Positions 7,203-16,578 of a DNA stretch of 64,000 nucleotides are shown here, piece by piece. The notes beneath the pieces are model-generated. The model was not told the origin of the DNA, made no database searches, and saw nothing but the letters and a program-made list of their open reading frames with translations. A program made the translations under genes and the position numbers. How positions within the stretch are numbered: position 1 is the first letter of the stretch; each line of letters starts with the position of its first letter. This DNA is from Microbulbifer variabilis (GTDB lineage: Bacteria > Pseudomonadota > Gammaproteobacteria > Pseudomonadales > Cellvibrionaceae): assembly GCF_023716485.1 (NCBI RefSeq), contig NZ_CP092418.1:1223001-1287000 (forward strand), read 5' to 3'.

Positions 7203-10200
7203 CTAACCAAACTTCCGTTTAAGAGACTCAATTATTGGAGGGTTACTTACTCCTTCTGGAATTAGAGGGTCATCATCTGAATGAATGGCCATAACCTCTA
7301 TATCATTTGGCCCTATCTCCCATGCTTCTAAAACATTAATATTAAACTTCCGAATTGATTTTTTCTTAACTAGTGAGCTTTCTATAATCCTCTCATTCTT
7401 AGCTACGGCATAGCTCAGAATATAGCTTCCCCGCTCGCTAAATGCAGATAGAAACCTATCGAGGTTTTCGGATGTTGAAGGAGTCATTGTGTTTTTTCTG
7501 GCAATCATTTGTACAGTTTTGTTCGAGTCAAAAACGAAATTTTCACTAATACAAACTCTATAATGTGCAGGATTTTTTCGATCAATACTTCTAATAATTG
7601 AAATTCTTAATCTATCTTCACTGTCTTCATTTCCAATTTCATTTTCTAAGTCTGCGAAAATAACTGCTGCAGCTTGATCATCTTCAAAAAGTAAAGTTAA
7701 TTCAACGTCTCCATTGGGATAAAGTGCAAATCCGGTTCCACACCATACAGTTCTATCCCACAACCTTATTTTGATAAGATCTTGTACCTTTATATCTTTA
7801 TGAGTCAAATTTTCACTATCAGTCAGCCCTTCTGGTGGTGGTTCCTTACCAGGGGTTAAATCGGTCAATGACTTGGTCGTAGATTTAGACTTTGGAAAGC
7901 TAGAATCCCATGGCTGAGAGCGACGCATTTCGTATGTTTTATGCTCTACATCATGCAATAGAGACTTAATACGACTGACGGCATCATTACCCATTATATT
8001 TTTCAATCCAACAAAACATGCCCCAAATGACACAGAACGCTCCAGCGCTCTATCTTCGTTAAGCATAGAACCCAGAGTCCTCTCAGAGTTTTTGGGTTTA
8101 ACCATGCGCGAGAATACGTCAATTACAAAATCATGAAGCCAGCGTTGAATAATTTCTTGCCCAGATATATTCAACATATCTAGGGTGAATGACGAGCATA
8201 GAACATTAATTTTCAGAGTTCTACTTGCATCATCTACTTCATGTGATATCTCAACTTCGTCATCGTCATCAGCTGTGATTTCAATTTCAAGCCGGGACTC
8301 ATATACAAATACTTGATCAACCACGCCGGTTGAGAAAAAGCCCTCTATCACAGAAAGTAATGTTTCAGCAAGCTCAATCAACGGACTTCGAAATGGAAAT
8401 GAAACAGTAATTGATGCTCCCATGACACTCGTTTGTATAGTGCCATATCGTACATCACAATTAATAAGTATAGGTACTGGTGCACCTAAATCGATGTCTC
8501 TAACAATTTTCAAATAATTGATATATTCTTGATCGATTTTTAACTCATACTCCCCTTTGACAATATTTTCATGACCTAATGCATACAGCAACATTGCTCT
8601 GCTTGAAAATAACTGATATTTATCTAGTAAATCAGGGAGTTTTGATAAATATTTAAGCGTTTCAATATCTGCATTGAGGATGCACTGTGATAGATATGCA
8701 TCAATTCTTTGGTGTTCCTTTTCAGTAAGTATTGCAGCCTCAAGGTTAGCATCGACAATGCATGCAAGTTCCCACCATGATAAAGCATAGTTAATCCTGC
8801 CTAACTTAAGCTCAATTATTGAAAGGCGAATATATATGTAGACTTGAGCAGAAAGGAGATCTCCACTTTCCCAAAATTCATCTGTAATTGTAGACGCCGC
8901 TAGCAGTAGATTGGCTCGTGAAGCCCAAAGAAGATCAACCTTTTCGTAACATCCTGACAAAAGGTTAAGTGCAACATATAGATCTTTTTTAGTTTCCTTT
9001 TTGTAAAGCCCCATGAGTGATTTTCCTATGAGCTTTATTGCTTGATATGGCTCACAAGATTCTAAACGTCTTGCTCCTCGTTTTAATGAAAGTAATGCAC
9101 CCTTAGTATCGCCTTCCCGTCGAGACGCCTGTTCAGTGAAGTAATCTAGAAGAAGCTCATAGCTGTCTAGATCGCCAAATATACTATCTAATTCTGTAAT
9201 TAAATCGTATAGTTCATTGAAGGGGAATCCGACTAGCAATTCTCCAGCTTCTACTATTGATAGCAGTGAGGAAAATATATCTGTTGCTTGATCAGTGGAT
9301 TCGATAGATTGCAAGTTTAGTAATTCTATATGTGCTTTAGACATTAAAGCATTGCTAGGCCTTTCATCTTTTTCTGCAAGGCAAATAAGTATATTTTTTA
9401 CTTCAGATGAAAGTGATTCATAATTGGCAAGGCTTTCGCTTTTTGAATCTCGGCAATGACTGGAGTAAAGACCGAGTAACGATACTACATTGCCCCACTG
9501 CCCAGATTGCCCAATTTTTTTTGCCAATTCGACACAAAAGTGCAGTTGTTCCCGGAACAACTCAATCTCTTCAAACCACCAATAGGCCGCCCAAGCATAT
9601 TGATAGTGAGCATTAAACTGCTGATATGAGCTTCCAAATTTTTCAGAAGCCACGATAGCTCTATCAAATAGGCCTTTGGTTTCAATAACCGGCTTTTCAA
9701 GCTCTTTCGAGAGAATTGCCACCTCTAGTAACCAGTTCAATTGATGTGGAAGTATCTCACTTGTATTGATCTCATTCTTGATATTGTTTTCGAGCTTTTG
9801 AAGCCTAAGTGTTTTAGTATAGTCATTCGCCCCGACCTCTATTTCTCTACGCCAATCAACATCAATAGATAGGGCATCAATTGCTAATTGTTCGTAGCTA
9901 TTGCTGAAAATTTGATCCATGATCCAGGAAATGTCCAAGACTCTAACATCGATCCCTGTTTCTTTTTTTAAAGAGTCTTCCAAATCACTGCGCTGATTTG
10001 CTTTTGTGTACATATTCGTCACACAAAAAACCTTTTTATAGTCGCGATCTGTTGCACTAATTTTTCTTACATCTTTCCGACATTTTGCCTTCCAGTCTTC
10101 TTGGGTGCTTACCGCAAATGCCCATCTATCTTCGTGTGAATTTTCATTTACGCCGACAAACCAAAGAGCTTTTGTTTGCTCTGATACAGGGAAAGTTTGT

Positions 10201-10466
10201 GTATCTACTTTCCCATCTCCACCAGCAACCGGGCCTGTCTGTTCCAGCAGGTTAGGACATATTACTTTCTCACATAGTTTTTTAGCGAAATCTTCAAATG
10301 CAAGTTCCAAATTTCGCCTGTTCAATGTTGCCAGCTGGTATTCCAAGACAGATCGATCTAGCTTGCCTGTTTCTTTTCTAACCGAATCAGAAAAACGCTC
10401 TGGTCTTCTGGCTTTTAAAAAATCTCTTGGTGATAATTTCGGGCGGCTTTCTATATTGGCTGTCAT
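7203..10466 (-). CDS. Large protein: nuclease-like N-terminus, helical repeats
   Basis: A 1087-residue protein, third gene of the kinase operon. Residues about 50-200 look like a restriction-endonuclease fold: LELAFEDFAKKL (helix with E58), GPVAGGDGKVDTQTFPV with D84 and D88, then WAFAVSTQEDWKAKCRKDV with K126/K128, VFCVTNMY and a closing helix. This arrangement is seen in nuclease domains fused to large defence proteins. Residues about 230-640 are a run of paired amphipathic helices like TPR units, and the rest is strand-rich with no family that I know. No Walker A motif is visible, so this is not a STAND NTPase. I infer that the front end cuts nucleic acid and the repeats sense or scaffold. 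A 145-bp gap separates it from the kinase, so it may have its own ribosome site but the same transcript. The ATG at 10466 has only a weak GGATC site. Confidence 0.65.
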   Translation of the reverse strand: MTANIESRPKLSPRDFLKARRPERFSDSVRKETGKLDRSVLEYQLATLNRRNLELAFEDFAKKLCEKVICPNLLEQTGPVAGGDGKVDTQTFPVSEQTKALWFVGVNENSHEDRWAFAVSTQEDWKAKCRKDVRKISATDRDYKKVFCVTNMYTKANQRSDLEDSLKKETGIDVRVLDISWIMDQIFSNSYEQLAIDALSIDVDWRREIEVGANDYTKTLRLQKLENNIKNEINTSEILPHQLNWLLEVAILSKELEKPVIETKGLFDRAIVASEKFGSSYQQFNAHYQYAWAAYWWFEEIELFREQLHFCVELAKKIGQSGQWGNVVSLLGLYSSHCRDSKSESLANYESLSSEVKNILICLAEKDERPSNALMSKAHIELLNLQSIESTDQATDIFSSLLSIVEAGELLVGFPFNELYDLITELDSIFGDLDSYELLLDYFTEQASRREGDTKGALLSLKRGARRLESCEPYQAIKLIGKSLMGLYKKETKKDLYVALNLLSGCYEKVDLLWASRANLLLAASTITDEFWESGDLLSAQVYIYIRLSIIELKLGRINYALSWWELACIVDANLEAAILTEKEHQRIDAYLSQCILNADIETLKYLSKLPDLLDKYQLFSSRAMLLYALGHENIVKGEYELKIDQEYINYLKIVRDIDLGAPVPILINCDVRYGTIQTSVMGASITVSFPFRSPLIELAETLLSVIEGFFSTGVVDQVFVYESRLEIEITADDDDEVEISHEVDDASRTLKINVLCSSFTLDMLNISGQEIIQRWLHDFVIDVFSRMVKPKNSERTLGSMLNEDRALERSVSFGACFVGLKNIMGNDAVSRIKSLLHDVEHKTYEMRRSQPWDSSFPKSKSTTKSLTDLTPGKEPPPEGLTDSENLTHKDIKVQDLIKIRLWDRTVWCGTGFALYPNGDVELTLLFEDDQAAAVIFADLENEIGNEDSEDRLRISIIRSIDRKNPAHYRVCISENFVFDSNKTVQMIARKNTMTPSTSENLDRFLSAFSERGSYILSYAVAKNERIIESSLVKKKSIRKFNINVLEAWEIGPNDIEVMAIHSDDDPLIPEGVSNPPIIESLKRKFG

Positions 10467-10611
10467 CTAAGATCCATTTCTGATTGCTTCTTGAATTCGA
10501 GATTATCTAGTTTTGCTCGGCCTCGCTATGGCCCTATAAAACCCAGCTCAACTACGTAGCAGCCTGTCAGGCTTTTTGGAGTAGTTTTCGGGGTCAAATT
10601 GCAGCTGCTTG

Positions 10612-11628
10612 TTATGCATATGATACATCGATGATTCTGAAGAACTCTTCATCGACTTTTTCATCTGAAAGGCCTTTTACGCAATGATCTTTCAATCGCC
10701 TGCCATTTCTTTTGTAATCAATTTTCCAACCACTTCTTTTATGTGTCTTTTCAAGCTCAAACTTATCACCATTTAGCGCCGCTCCAAACCATGTAGTAGA
10801 GTTTAGTGGACTCCAGTCTATCGATAGTGCTGATTTTTCAAGGGCCTGTCGAAATTCGCTAGCACTTTGATAGCGCTTATCTGGACTGTTATTAATTGCC
10901 TTATTTATTATTGTCTTAATTTTTCTCGGGACGTGCGGGAGATATTTTCTGTCAGGATATTTATTTCCTTTAACCGCGGCTCTCCATTCGCCCATCGTCG
11001 AAAAGTTAAAAGCCATATCTGGGACGTTATTTATTAGACGGTAAAGGGTAACTCCCATTGCGTATATATCACTTAGTTTATCCATTGGATTTCCATCTAT
11101 TACCTCTAAAGGTTGATGTGGCCTATAGCCCATTGTATCAGATGGATCTAGGTGATAATCCAATGCCAAGCCGAAGTCTGATAACTTTGCTTCACCATTA
11201 TCCCCCAAAAGAATATTCCCAGGTTTTATATCCCTATGCAGGACATTACTATTGTGGGCATGCTCTAATCCCAAAAGAGCCTCAGATACAATTTTCAGTG
11301 ACTCTTGGATAGATATGAATCGATTTTCGAGGTGTTTTTGAATAGAGCCTTTTGCTAAGTATTCCATTGCTATATAGACGCATGGAGTTCCTTCATATAC
11401 AAAAACATCAACTTCCTTAACATCAACGATATGCTTGTGACGGCAAGACTCAAGTGTTTGAGCCTCTTTTACTGCCTCGATAAATTTATCTGGATTGGCG
11501 ACTTTGATTAGTTTTATAGCCCTGTCTGCTTTTAGTAAAGGATCATAAGCCTGGAATACAAAGCCAAAATTTCCATTACCTAAAAAATCGATAACCTTAA
11601 ATTTTCGGATTTTATCTGGATTTTTCAT
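10612..11628 (-). CDS. Serine/threonine protein kinase
   Basis: A 338-residue eukaryotic-type kinase. The start at 11628 is fixed by an ATGA overlap with the stop of the upstream gene; longer starts would run into that gene. Counted from there: glycine loop GNGNFG at 17-22, catalytic Lys in AIKL at about 39, HRDIKPGN at 131-138 and DFG at 151-153, so all catalytic residues are present. The kinase fold ends near 265; the last 70 residues (containing STTWFGAALNGDKFELEK) form a small separate domain that I do not recognise. No membrane segment or PASTA repeat is present, so it is cytosolic. Coupled to an RNase H-fold protein and followed by a nuclease-like protein, it probably signals within a defence module by phosphorylating a partner. 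Confidence 0.85.
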   Translation of the reverse strand: MKNPDKIRKFKVIDFLGNGNFGFVFQAYDPLLKADRAIKLIKVANPDKFIEAVKEAQTLESCRHKHIVDVKEVDVFVYEGTPCVYIAMEYLAKGSIQKHLENRFISIQESLKIVSEALLGLEHAHNSNVLHRDIKPGNILLGDNGEAKLSDFGLALDYHLDPSDTMGYRPHQPLEVIDGNPMDKLSDIYAMGVTLYRLINNVPDMAFNFSTMGEWRAAVKGNKYPDRKYLPHVPRKIKTIINKAINNSPDKRYQSASEFRQALEKSALSIDWSPLNSTTWFGAALNGDKFELEKTHKRSGWKIDYKRNGRRLKDHCVKGLSDEKVDEEFFRIIDVSYA

Positions 11629-12077
11629 AGTAAGAACCATGCCACCAATGCAGCATCTTTTGTTGGTTTGTCCCAATAAGGAGGATGCATCCCAAGGTTG
11701 TCGTCTACATACTTGTAGACATTATCTTTTTTAGTTAGGCCAAACTTAGTTGCGTTAATTCCTTGGCTAGTAAAGTGACTTGCTGAGATATTTCTTTTAT
11801 GGCAACAGAGATTCAAAACACCGAGAGAGAATAATGAATTTTGAATTGGCTTGGTTGATTTCAAAACAAGAGGTAATTTATAGCCCACCTGATTAGGATT
11901 GTGCTTATCAAGCAACAAGCATATTTGAGTTTCAAGCCAGCCAGACATACTTGTTACATCAAGGGCTTTCGGATAAACAATCTTGTTTTTATCTAAGAGA
12001 GTTACATCATCACCATCTTTTTCAATTACACAATATCTAAAGTCATTAGTATTAAAGTTAAAGCCTATATTTTTCAC
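11625..12077 (-). CDS. RNase H/RuvC-fold protein, possibly inactive
   Basis: A 150-residue protein. The GTG at 12077 is chosen because AAGGA lies seven bases upstream and because it puts the first strand of the fold (KNIGFNFNTNDFRYCVIEKDGD) at the N-terminus. Strand, helix and a C-terminal KDAALVAWFLL helix resemble RuvC-like and DUF3010 proteins, where the closing Asp-Ala is a metal site. The first-strand Asp of active RuvC enzymes is Asn here (FNFN), so the protein may bind rather than cut. It is first in the operon and overlaps the kinase start by ATGA. Fold assignment is from pattern only and is moderately sure. Confidence 0.5.
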   Translation of the reverse strand: MKNIGFNFNTNDFRYCVIEKDGDDVTLLDKNKIVYPKALDVTSMSGWLETQICLLLDKHNPNQVGYKLPLVLKSTKPIQNSLFSLGVLNLCCHKRNISASHFTSQGINATKFGLTKKDNVYKYVDDNLGMHPPYWDKPTKDAALVAWFLL

Positions 12078-12421
12078 TATATATCCTTGTGCCAATACTG
12101 AGGTGCATAACAGTTTATTAATGAGCCAGTGGCTCACTATCCATTTGACCACTATTTCTGAAGAAGACCCTTCAAGCCATGAAAAAAAGCCTTTATTTAC
12201 AGTAGGTCATAAGTTATTCGTTCAAATAAACACCAGAGATAGTGAGCCATCACCTAAAGTCCTCTGGTTTACCTTCCCGTTCTTGAGCACATTTTACCCA
12301 ACTAAATAAATAAGTAGGGCAAATTTTTGCGGATATTAGCCATGGCTTTATAGTTCGTGGCATTGACAATGGTGTTTGTTGCGCTCATAAATGTATATAA
12401 ATACAGCTAAGAAGTGCTATC
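12078..12421. other. Intergenic region upstream of the kinase operon
   Basis: No gene is seen. The promoter of the leftward operon should be here; I could not pick a convincing sigma-70 site. The plus-strand open frame that crosses it antisense to the operon start has no coding character. Confidence 0.3.
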
Positions 12422-13002
12422 TTGGAGTATACTCGCCTCAAGCCTCCCAAACATTCAACCAAGTTCATCCCCAACATTTGACGTTATGGTCTAGCCTATC
12501 GGACGGAACAGACATACGTTCACTGGATAAAGCGCGTTATCCACCATCATAAACTACGATACCGTCGAGAGGTCAGTATTGCCGAGGTCGAGACATTCCT
12601 AAGCCACCTGTCGGTCAATTGTCATTGTCCGGTTAACACCTAGCGGGTCATGCTGAATTTGCCGGTGTATCTTCATAAGCAGTTTTGGTGAGTCTATACG
12701 TCCAACATTGGCTTGACGCCGCCTACCAATTGTTTGCATCCAGGACGAAAGCTGAAAGGTGTCTTCAACTTGTACTGATGTACAGCACTGGGCTCAGGTG
12801 TGCCCAATGCTTGTCATTGAGGGTGAAGGTCATCGATTTTTGTAGTTACAAGGTATTCATTCGATGAGGTAACGGCAATAGAGACTGGACAACACGATTG
12901 CACATGTTCAGGTCCGCAGAGCTGCAATTAGAATACGCTAGGAGATTGGCCAACTTAAGCCACAAGCAAGCTTTGATTTCATCCACAGCAAACTAACTGT
13001 TT
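12422..13002 (+). pseudogene. Broken integron-type tyrosine recombinase
   Basis: Conceptual translation on the plus strand follows the IntI pattern: YRTEQTYVHWIKRVIHHHK (12497 on), then EVSIAEVETFLSHLSVN, a TAG at about 12641 where the family has Gln, then a frameshift near 12685. Next come LVLMYSTGLRCAQCLSLRVK (the box I region with the catalytic Arg) and, past a TGA at 12865, GNGNRDWTTRLH, equivalent to GKGxKDR. Reading ends near 13002, before the HxLR and Tyr parts, and abuts the 3' end of the primase gene. At least four stops or shifts make it dead. The tail is also found in the duplicate at 6395-6520. Confidence 0.8.
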
Positions 13003-13076
13003 TTCACATGGCCAGCTACATATTTGGAGAATGCAAACGGCTGCACACCGCTTACAACAGTTGTAAACGGCATGGG

Positions 13077-15905
13077 CTACGCGGCCTTTTTCTTCAGTAG
13101 TTCCTTTTCTCCATCATCTTCAACAGGAATCAAGTGAGGTCGAATGATTAGCACCCGTTCAGGGTTACGCCCACTGTTTGGTAAACGCGTTGGTATTGAA
13201 AATTTTCCGTTTCCATCACGCTCCAAAGCACCACAGGCGGCCAGTAGTTGCTTTGCCTTTCGATCACTAAGCCCCTTGCAAACCTCTGCTTTAAACGTAG
13301 CTGGGTAAACGTAGTAAACAGTCTCAGAGCAAGCCTGTCCCTCAAGGGCATTACTGTCCTGTAGCGTTTTCCGGTAGCCGCAACGCTTCAAAGTACGAAC
13401 AGTGTGATCATCAGCCGTGAAGTCTTCTCGATCCCAACGGGTAAAGTGGGACTCTCCGTAGAGGTCAAAGAATAACCTCAGCGCCGCCAAGGTCTGTCGG
13501 TCCTCCAGGTTTCCAACACCGCCACGGGCTGATACCCAAGCACTAAAACAGGATTTGGCCGCTTCCATCGCCATGCCTTTTGGCCAATCTGTAATTCCCG
13601 CAGTGGAAGCTAGCTCTCCGGCAAAACCAACGAGAGCAAACTTCTCTGCTGCCCTTCGTACCTGACCACTCACATCATCAGACAGCTCTGCGGCAAAGTT
13701 CACCAGCTCCCGGCGAATCTGGCTTGCCAGCTTTTCCAAGTTGCTAGCGCAAAGCTCTCTGATAAACGTATAAAGGGCCACGCCATGGAATAAGGCCCCT
13801 TTCTCAACCATAAAGTGGGATAACGCAGCACCCCCGGCAAACCCATGCAGTTCATCAAAGATACCGGCACCGCTCCCTGTATCTGCGGGAATAGCCAATA
13901 GCCGCACCTCTTGCCCGGCTTTTGCTTTCTTACCCACTTCAGCCATTTGTTGATCAAGAGTGCGCTCTCCTGTTGAAAGGAAAACAAGCCTCCATTCAAA
14001 CGCATTTCCGCGTACGCCTCCGCGATCATTAGCCCTTGCTTTACCAGTGCCATTCCCCAGCATATAGGCAATATCCCCCACAATACGGGGATCGCATTGA
14101 CTGATCTCATCAAGAATTAAAAGGCCGTCTGAGTGGGAGGCAGCAATACTTTCCAGAGCGTTATCAGTACTACGCCAAGTACGAACATAATCAGGCCCTC
14201 CATAAACAGACGCGGCCACTTTAAGTAACGTCGTTTTTCCTTGGGAGCTATCACCAAAGAAATGAAAGCCGGTCGTTTCCATACCAATGAGATTTAATAG
14301 AGGTCCTGCAAATGCCGCTGAAACCGCAAATAACAACCGGGTATTGTTCTTACAATAGCTCGCTACATGCTCACGCCATTGCTGAAGCTCTCCACTAAAC
14401 TTTATCTTATTGAGATCTGGACTTGTGGAGTAAAAATAGAGTGGCTCTAAAGGAGTTCCCAGGGTTTCATTCGGAAGTAGGTAGGCATTGCCATGCCAAC
14501 CGAGTTTATTCACCAAGACATAGCGATTGGTGCTTTTTGCCGTTTGTAAGTACTGAACGATTCTGCGTCTTGGTTGCTGCCCCGCCTCAGCGCGAAGGCC
14601 CATGCTGTACAGCTGCTTGAGTACTTCCGCACCGCCCTCAGTCGCTAGGTACTCACTAGGTATATTCCACTCTTTAACAATGCCATCAGGGTCAAGGAAG
14701 CGAACCAACGTACCCCAGTTTCTTCCTTGGGGGTCACGAGTTAAAGCAAGCACATCCAGGCGATCACAGATTCTCATTAGTGAAGGCTCATCATCTGCCC
14801 CCTGAAGCGGGAAGAAAACTCCACGATCATTTACTACAAATTGCCCAGACTCGGCCCCTTTATTACTTCCCCCCTTATTTTGGGCTGGATGTTCCGTTGC
14901 CACAGGCTGATAGGACGTTAAAAACTTTCCCTCTGTAATTAAGGCTTTAAGCTGCTCTCTTGTAATACCGGCAACTTCCACATCAGCCGCATCGCCTTTT
15001 GCTGGCCACTTAGGTCCCAAGGACTCTAAACACACCATAGAAACCTTACATTCCATAGCGTGTAGCATCGCAGCCAACTTAAGCATACAGTCTTTGCCTG
15101 CTGCATCATTATCGGGCCAGAGAAGTACTTCCCTTCCATGTAGGGGCTTAAAATCTGCTTTGCCCAGCGCTTTACTGCCACCGGGCCAGGTCATAGAAAC
15201 ATAACCCGGCAGTAGGCTAGCAGCTGCATCCGCAGCCTTTTCACCTTCGGTTAGCAATACCGGAGCTTTAGAGCGCTTTGCCAATAGATCCAGCTTATAG
15301 AGTGGCCGCTTATTTACCGGCTGCTTCCATCTCCAAGAATTGCGACCATTCGAATCCCGGCAATAGGTTAAGGGGCGATAGTCTTTTGATCTTGCATTGC
15401 CTTTCTGAATGTCAAAACGCATCACCTTCATTAACAGTGAGCCGCAATGCCCACGGTATTCCCAAACTTTAGAAGGCTTACCGTTATAGGGATGGGTTGT
15501 TGGGCAAGACTGCTCTGCTTCTAAAGGTACCGGCAATACGGCTTCCCAGGAGTTACCAGCTGGCTTTTTGGGTTTCGACTTATAGGTTGGGCTAGGCGGT
15601 ATAGACTCCCCTTCAGAGAGCCCCAGAAATGCAGCAAGCCTTTGTGCTGCCTCTCCATTGTTTGCCCCCTCAAGATAGGCAACCAGCGATACAAGGTCCC
15701 CACCTTTTTCATCCGCTGCAAAATCTGCCCATGCACCGGTATTGCGATTAACTGAGAAGGACCCCTTGTTGCTATCAGATCGAGTTGGGTTAAGAGCAAT
15801 ATATTCAGCTCCCTGATATGAGCCATCTGGAGCCCAGTGCGCCAAGACTTCATCTGCCCGATCAAGGGCGAGGTCTGCCACTCGTTTAATATCAAAGCGT
15901 GCCAT
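13077..15905 (-). CDS. TOPRIM primase with DUF927 helicase domain
   Basis: A 942-residue replication protein of the element. The N-terminal primase-type region (1-100) leads to a TOPRIM domain with LLTEGEKAAD (E220) and LLWPDNDAAGKD (acidic triad at about 265-267), then the DUF927 ATPase with Walker A GDSSQGKTT (551-559) and Walker B LLILDE (595-600). Such proteins prime and unwind satellite-type elements, as the alpha protein does in P4. AAGGAAAGC precedes the ATG. The iteron cluster at 15977-16091 lies just upstream and is its probable binding site. A decayed copy of its last 60 codons sits at 6781-7042. Confidence 0.9.
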   Translation of the reverse strand: MARFDIKRVADLALDRADEVLAHWAPDGSYQGAEYIALNPTRSDSNKGSFSVNRNTGAWADFAADEKGGDLVSLVAYLEGANNGEAAQRLAAFLGLSEGESIPPSPTYKSKPKKPAGNSWEAVLPVPLEAEQSCPTTHPYNGKPSKVWEYRGHCGSLLMKVMRFDIQKGNARSKDYRPLTYCRDSNGRNSWRWKQPVNKRPLYKLDLLAKRSKAPVLLTEGEKAADAAASLLPGYVSMTWPGGSKALGKADFKPLHGREVLLWPDNDAAGKDCMLKLAAMLHAMECKVSMVCLESLGPKWPAKGDAADVEVAGITREQLKALITEGKFLTSYQPVATEHPAQNKGGSNKGAESGQFVVNDRGVFFPLQGADDEPSLMRICDRLDVLALTRDPQGRNWGTLVRFLDPDGIVKEWNIPSEYLATEGGAEVLKQLYSMGLRAEAGQQPRRRIVQYLQTAKSTNRYVLVNKLGWHGNAYLLPNETLGTPLEPLYFYSTSPDLNKIKFSGELQQWREHVASYCKNNTRLLFAVSAAFAGPLLNLIGMETTGFHFFGDSSQGKTTLLKVAASVYGGPDYVRTWRSTDNALESIAASHSDGLLILDEISQCDPRIVGDIAYMLGNGTGKARANDRGGVRGNAFEWRLVFLSTGERTLDQQMAEVGKKAKAGQEVRLLAIPADTGSGAGIFDELHGFAGGAALSHFMVEKGALFHGVALYTFIRELCASNLEKLASQIRRELVNFAAELSDDVSGQVRRAAEKFALVGFAGELASTAGITDWPKGMAMEAAKSCFSAWVSARGGVGNLEDRQTLAALRLFFDLYGESHFTRWDREDFTADDHTVRTLKRCGYRKTLQDSNALEGQACSETVYYVYPATFKAEVCKGLSDRKAKQLLAACGALERDGNGKFSIPTRLPNSGRNPERVLIIRPHLIPVEDDGEKELLKKKAA

Positions 15906-15976
15906 TAGCTTTCCTTATATTTTTAGCTTTAACCCCCGCCCCATAAGGCTTTCAACAGAACTGCGGGCCTCACTCC

Positions 15977-16091
15977 TGTTACACCTTTTTGCTGTAACAC
16001 TCTTGGGGTAACAGAAAGGTGTGACAGCGGAAAGCCAATAAATACGGGGCTTTCAGCCATGCTGTAACACCTGCACACCTGTAACACCTTT
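15977..16091. repeat. Iteron cluster upstream of the primase gene
   Basis: GGTGTWACA in either orientation at 15977-15985, 16063-16071 and 16080-16088, with one-mismatch copies at 15993-16001 and 16018-16026. Positions 16062-16091 are a perfect 30-bp inverted copy of 2131-2160. The 15906-16146 gap holds no gene. I read it as the origin of the element or its crr-like partner. Confidence 0.65.
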
Positions 16092-16146
16092 TTTAAAGAG
16101 GGGGTAAGATCGCCCCGAATAGAGGCAATAGTCTTATTTACCGTGG

Positions 16147-16578
16147 TTATAAATTTGGCGGTAGGGAAACCGCTACGCCCTTAGGTTCCGTAAACCGTTT
16201 TGCATCGCGTAAGTTGGCCAGACGGATGCGTTTTGCTTTGTCCTGTTCGTGATATTCATCATCACTGTAATGATGTAGTCGTGCCAGGATCGCTAATTTA
16301 GCCTGATAAAAAAGCCAGGTTTCTGAGTTGTCGGTAGGAACACAACCATCGTTATAAAGAATAATTCGCCTCGGATCAGGATCTCCTTTCAAGGAGATTG
16401 CTGCCGCTCTTTTGGGTGTAATTCTGACATTGAAAAGTACAGGGTACTGTTCATAGTAGACAAATGATCTGCTGCTAAAACCAACTGGCTTATACTTGCG
16501 ATTCAGTAATGCATAGCGACCACACGGTTGTAAATCTAGGCAATATGGCATGGCGAGGGCACGTATATTAGCTGACAT
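16147..16578 (-). CDS. Hypothetical backbone protein
   Basis: A 143-residue protein of a kind I associate with P4-like islands but cannot name. The ATG at 16578 has GGAGG eight bases upstream and overlaps the end of the preceding gene by 11 bp, which supports it over the ATG five codons earlier. The middle contains VRITPKRAAAISLKGDPDPRRIILYNDG, strand-rich. It belongs to the alpA-initiated operon that leads to the primase. Confidence 0.6.
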   Translation of the reverse strand: MSANIRALAMPYCLDLQPCGRYALLNRKYKPVGFSSRSFVYYEQYPVLFNVRITPKRAAAISLKGDPDPRRIILYNDGCVPTDNSETWLFYQAKLAILARLHHYSDDEYHEQDKAKRIRLANLRDAKRFTEPKGVAVSLPPNL

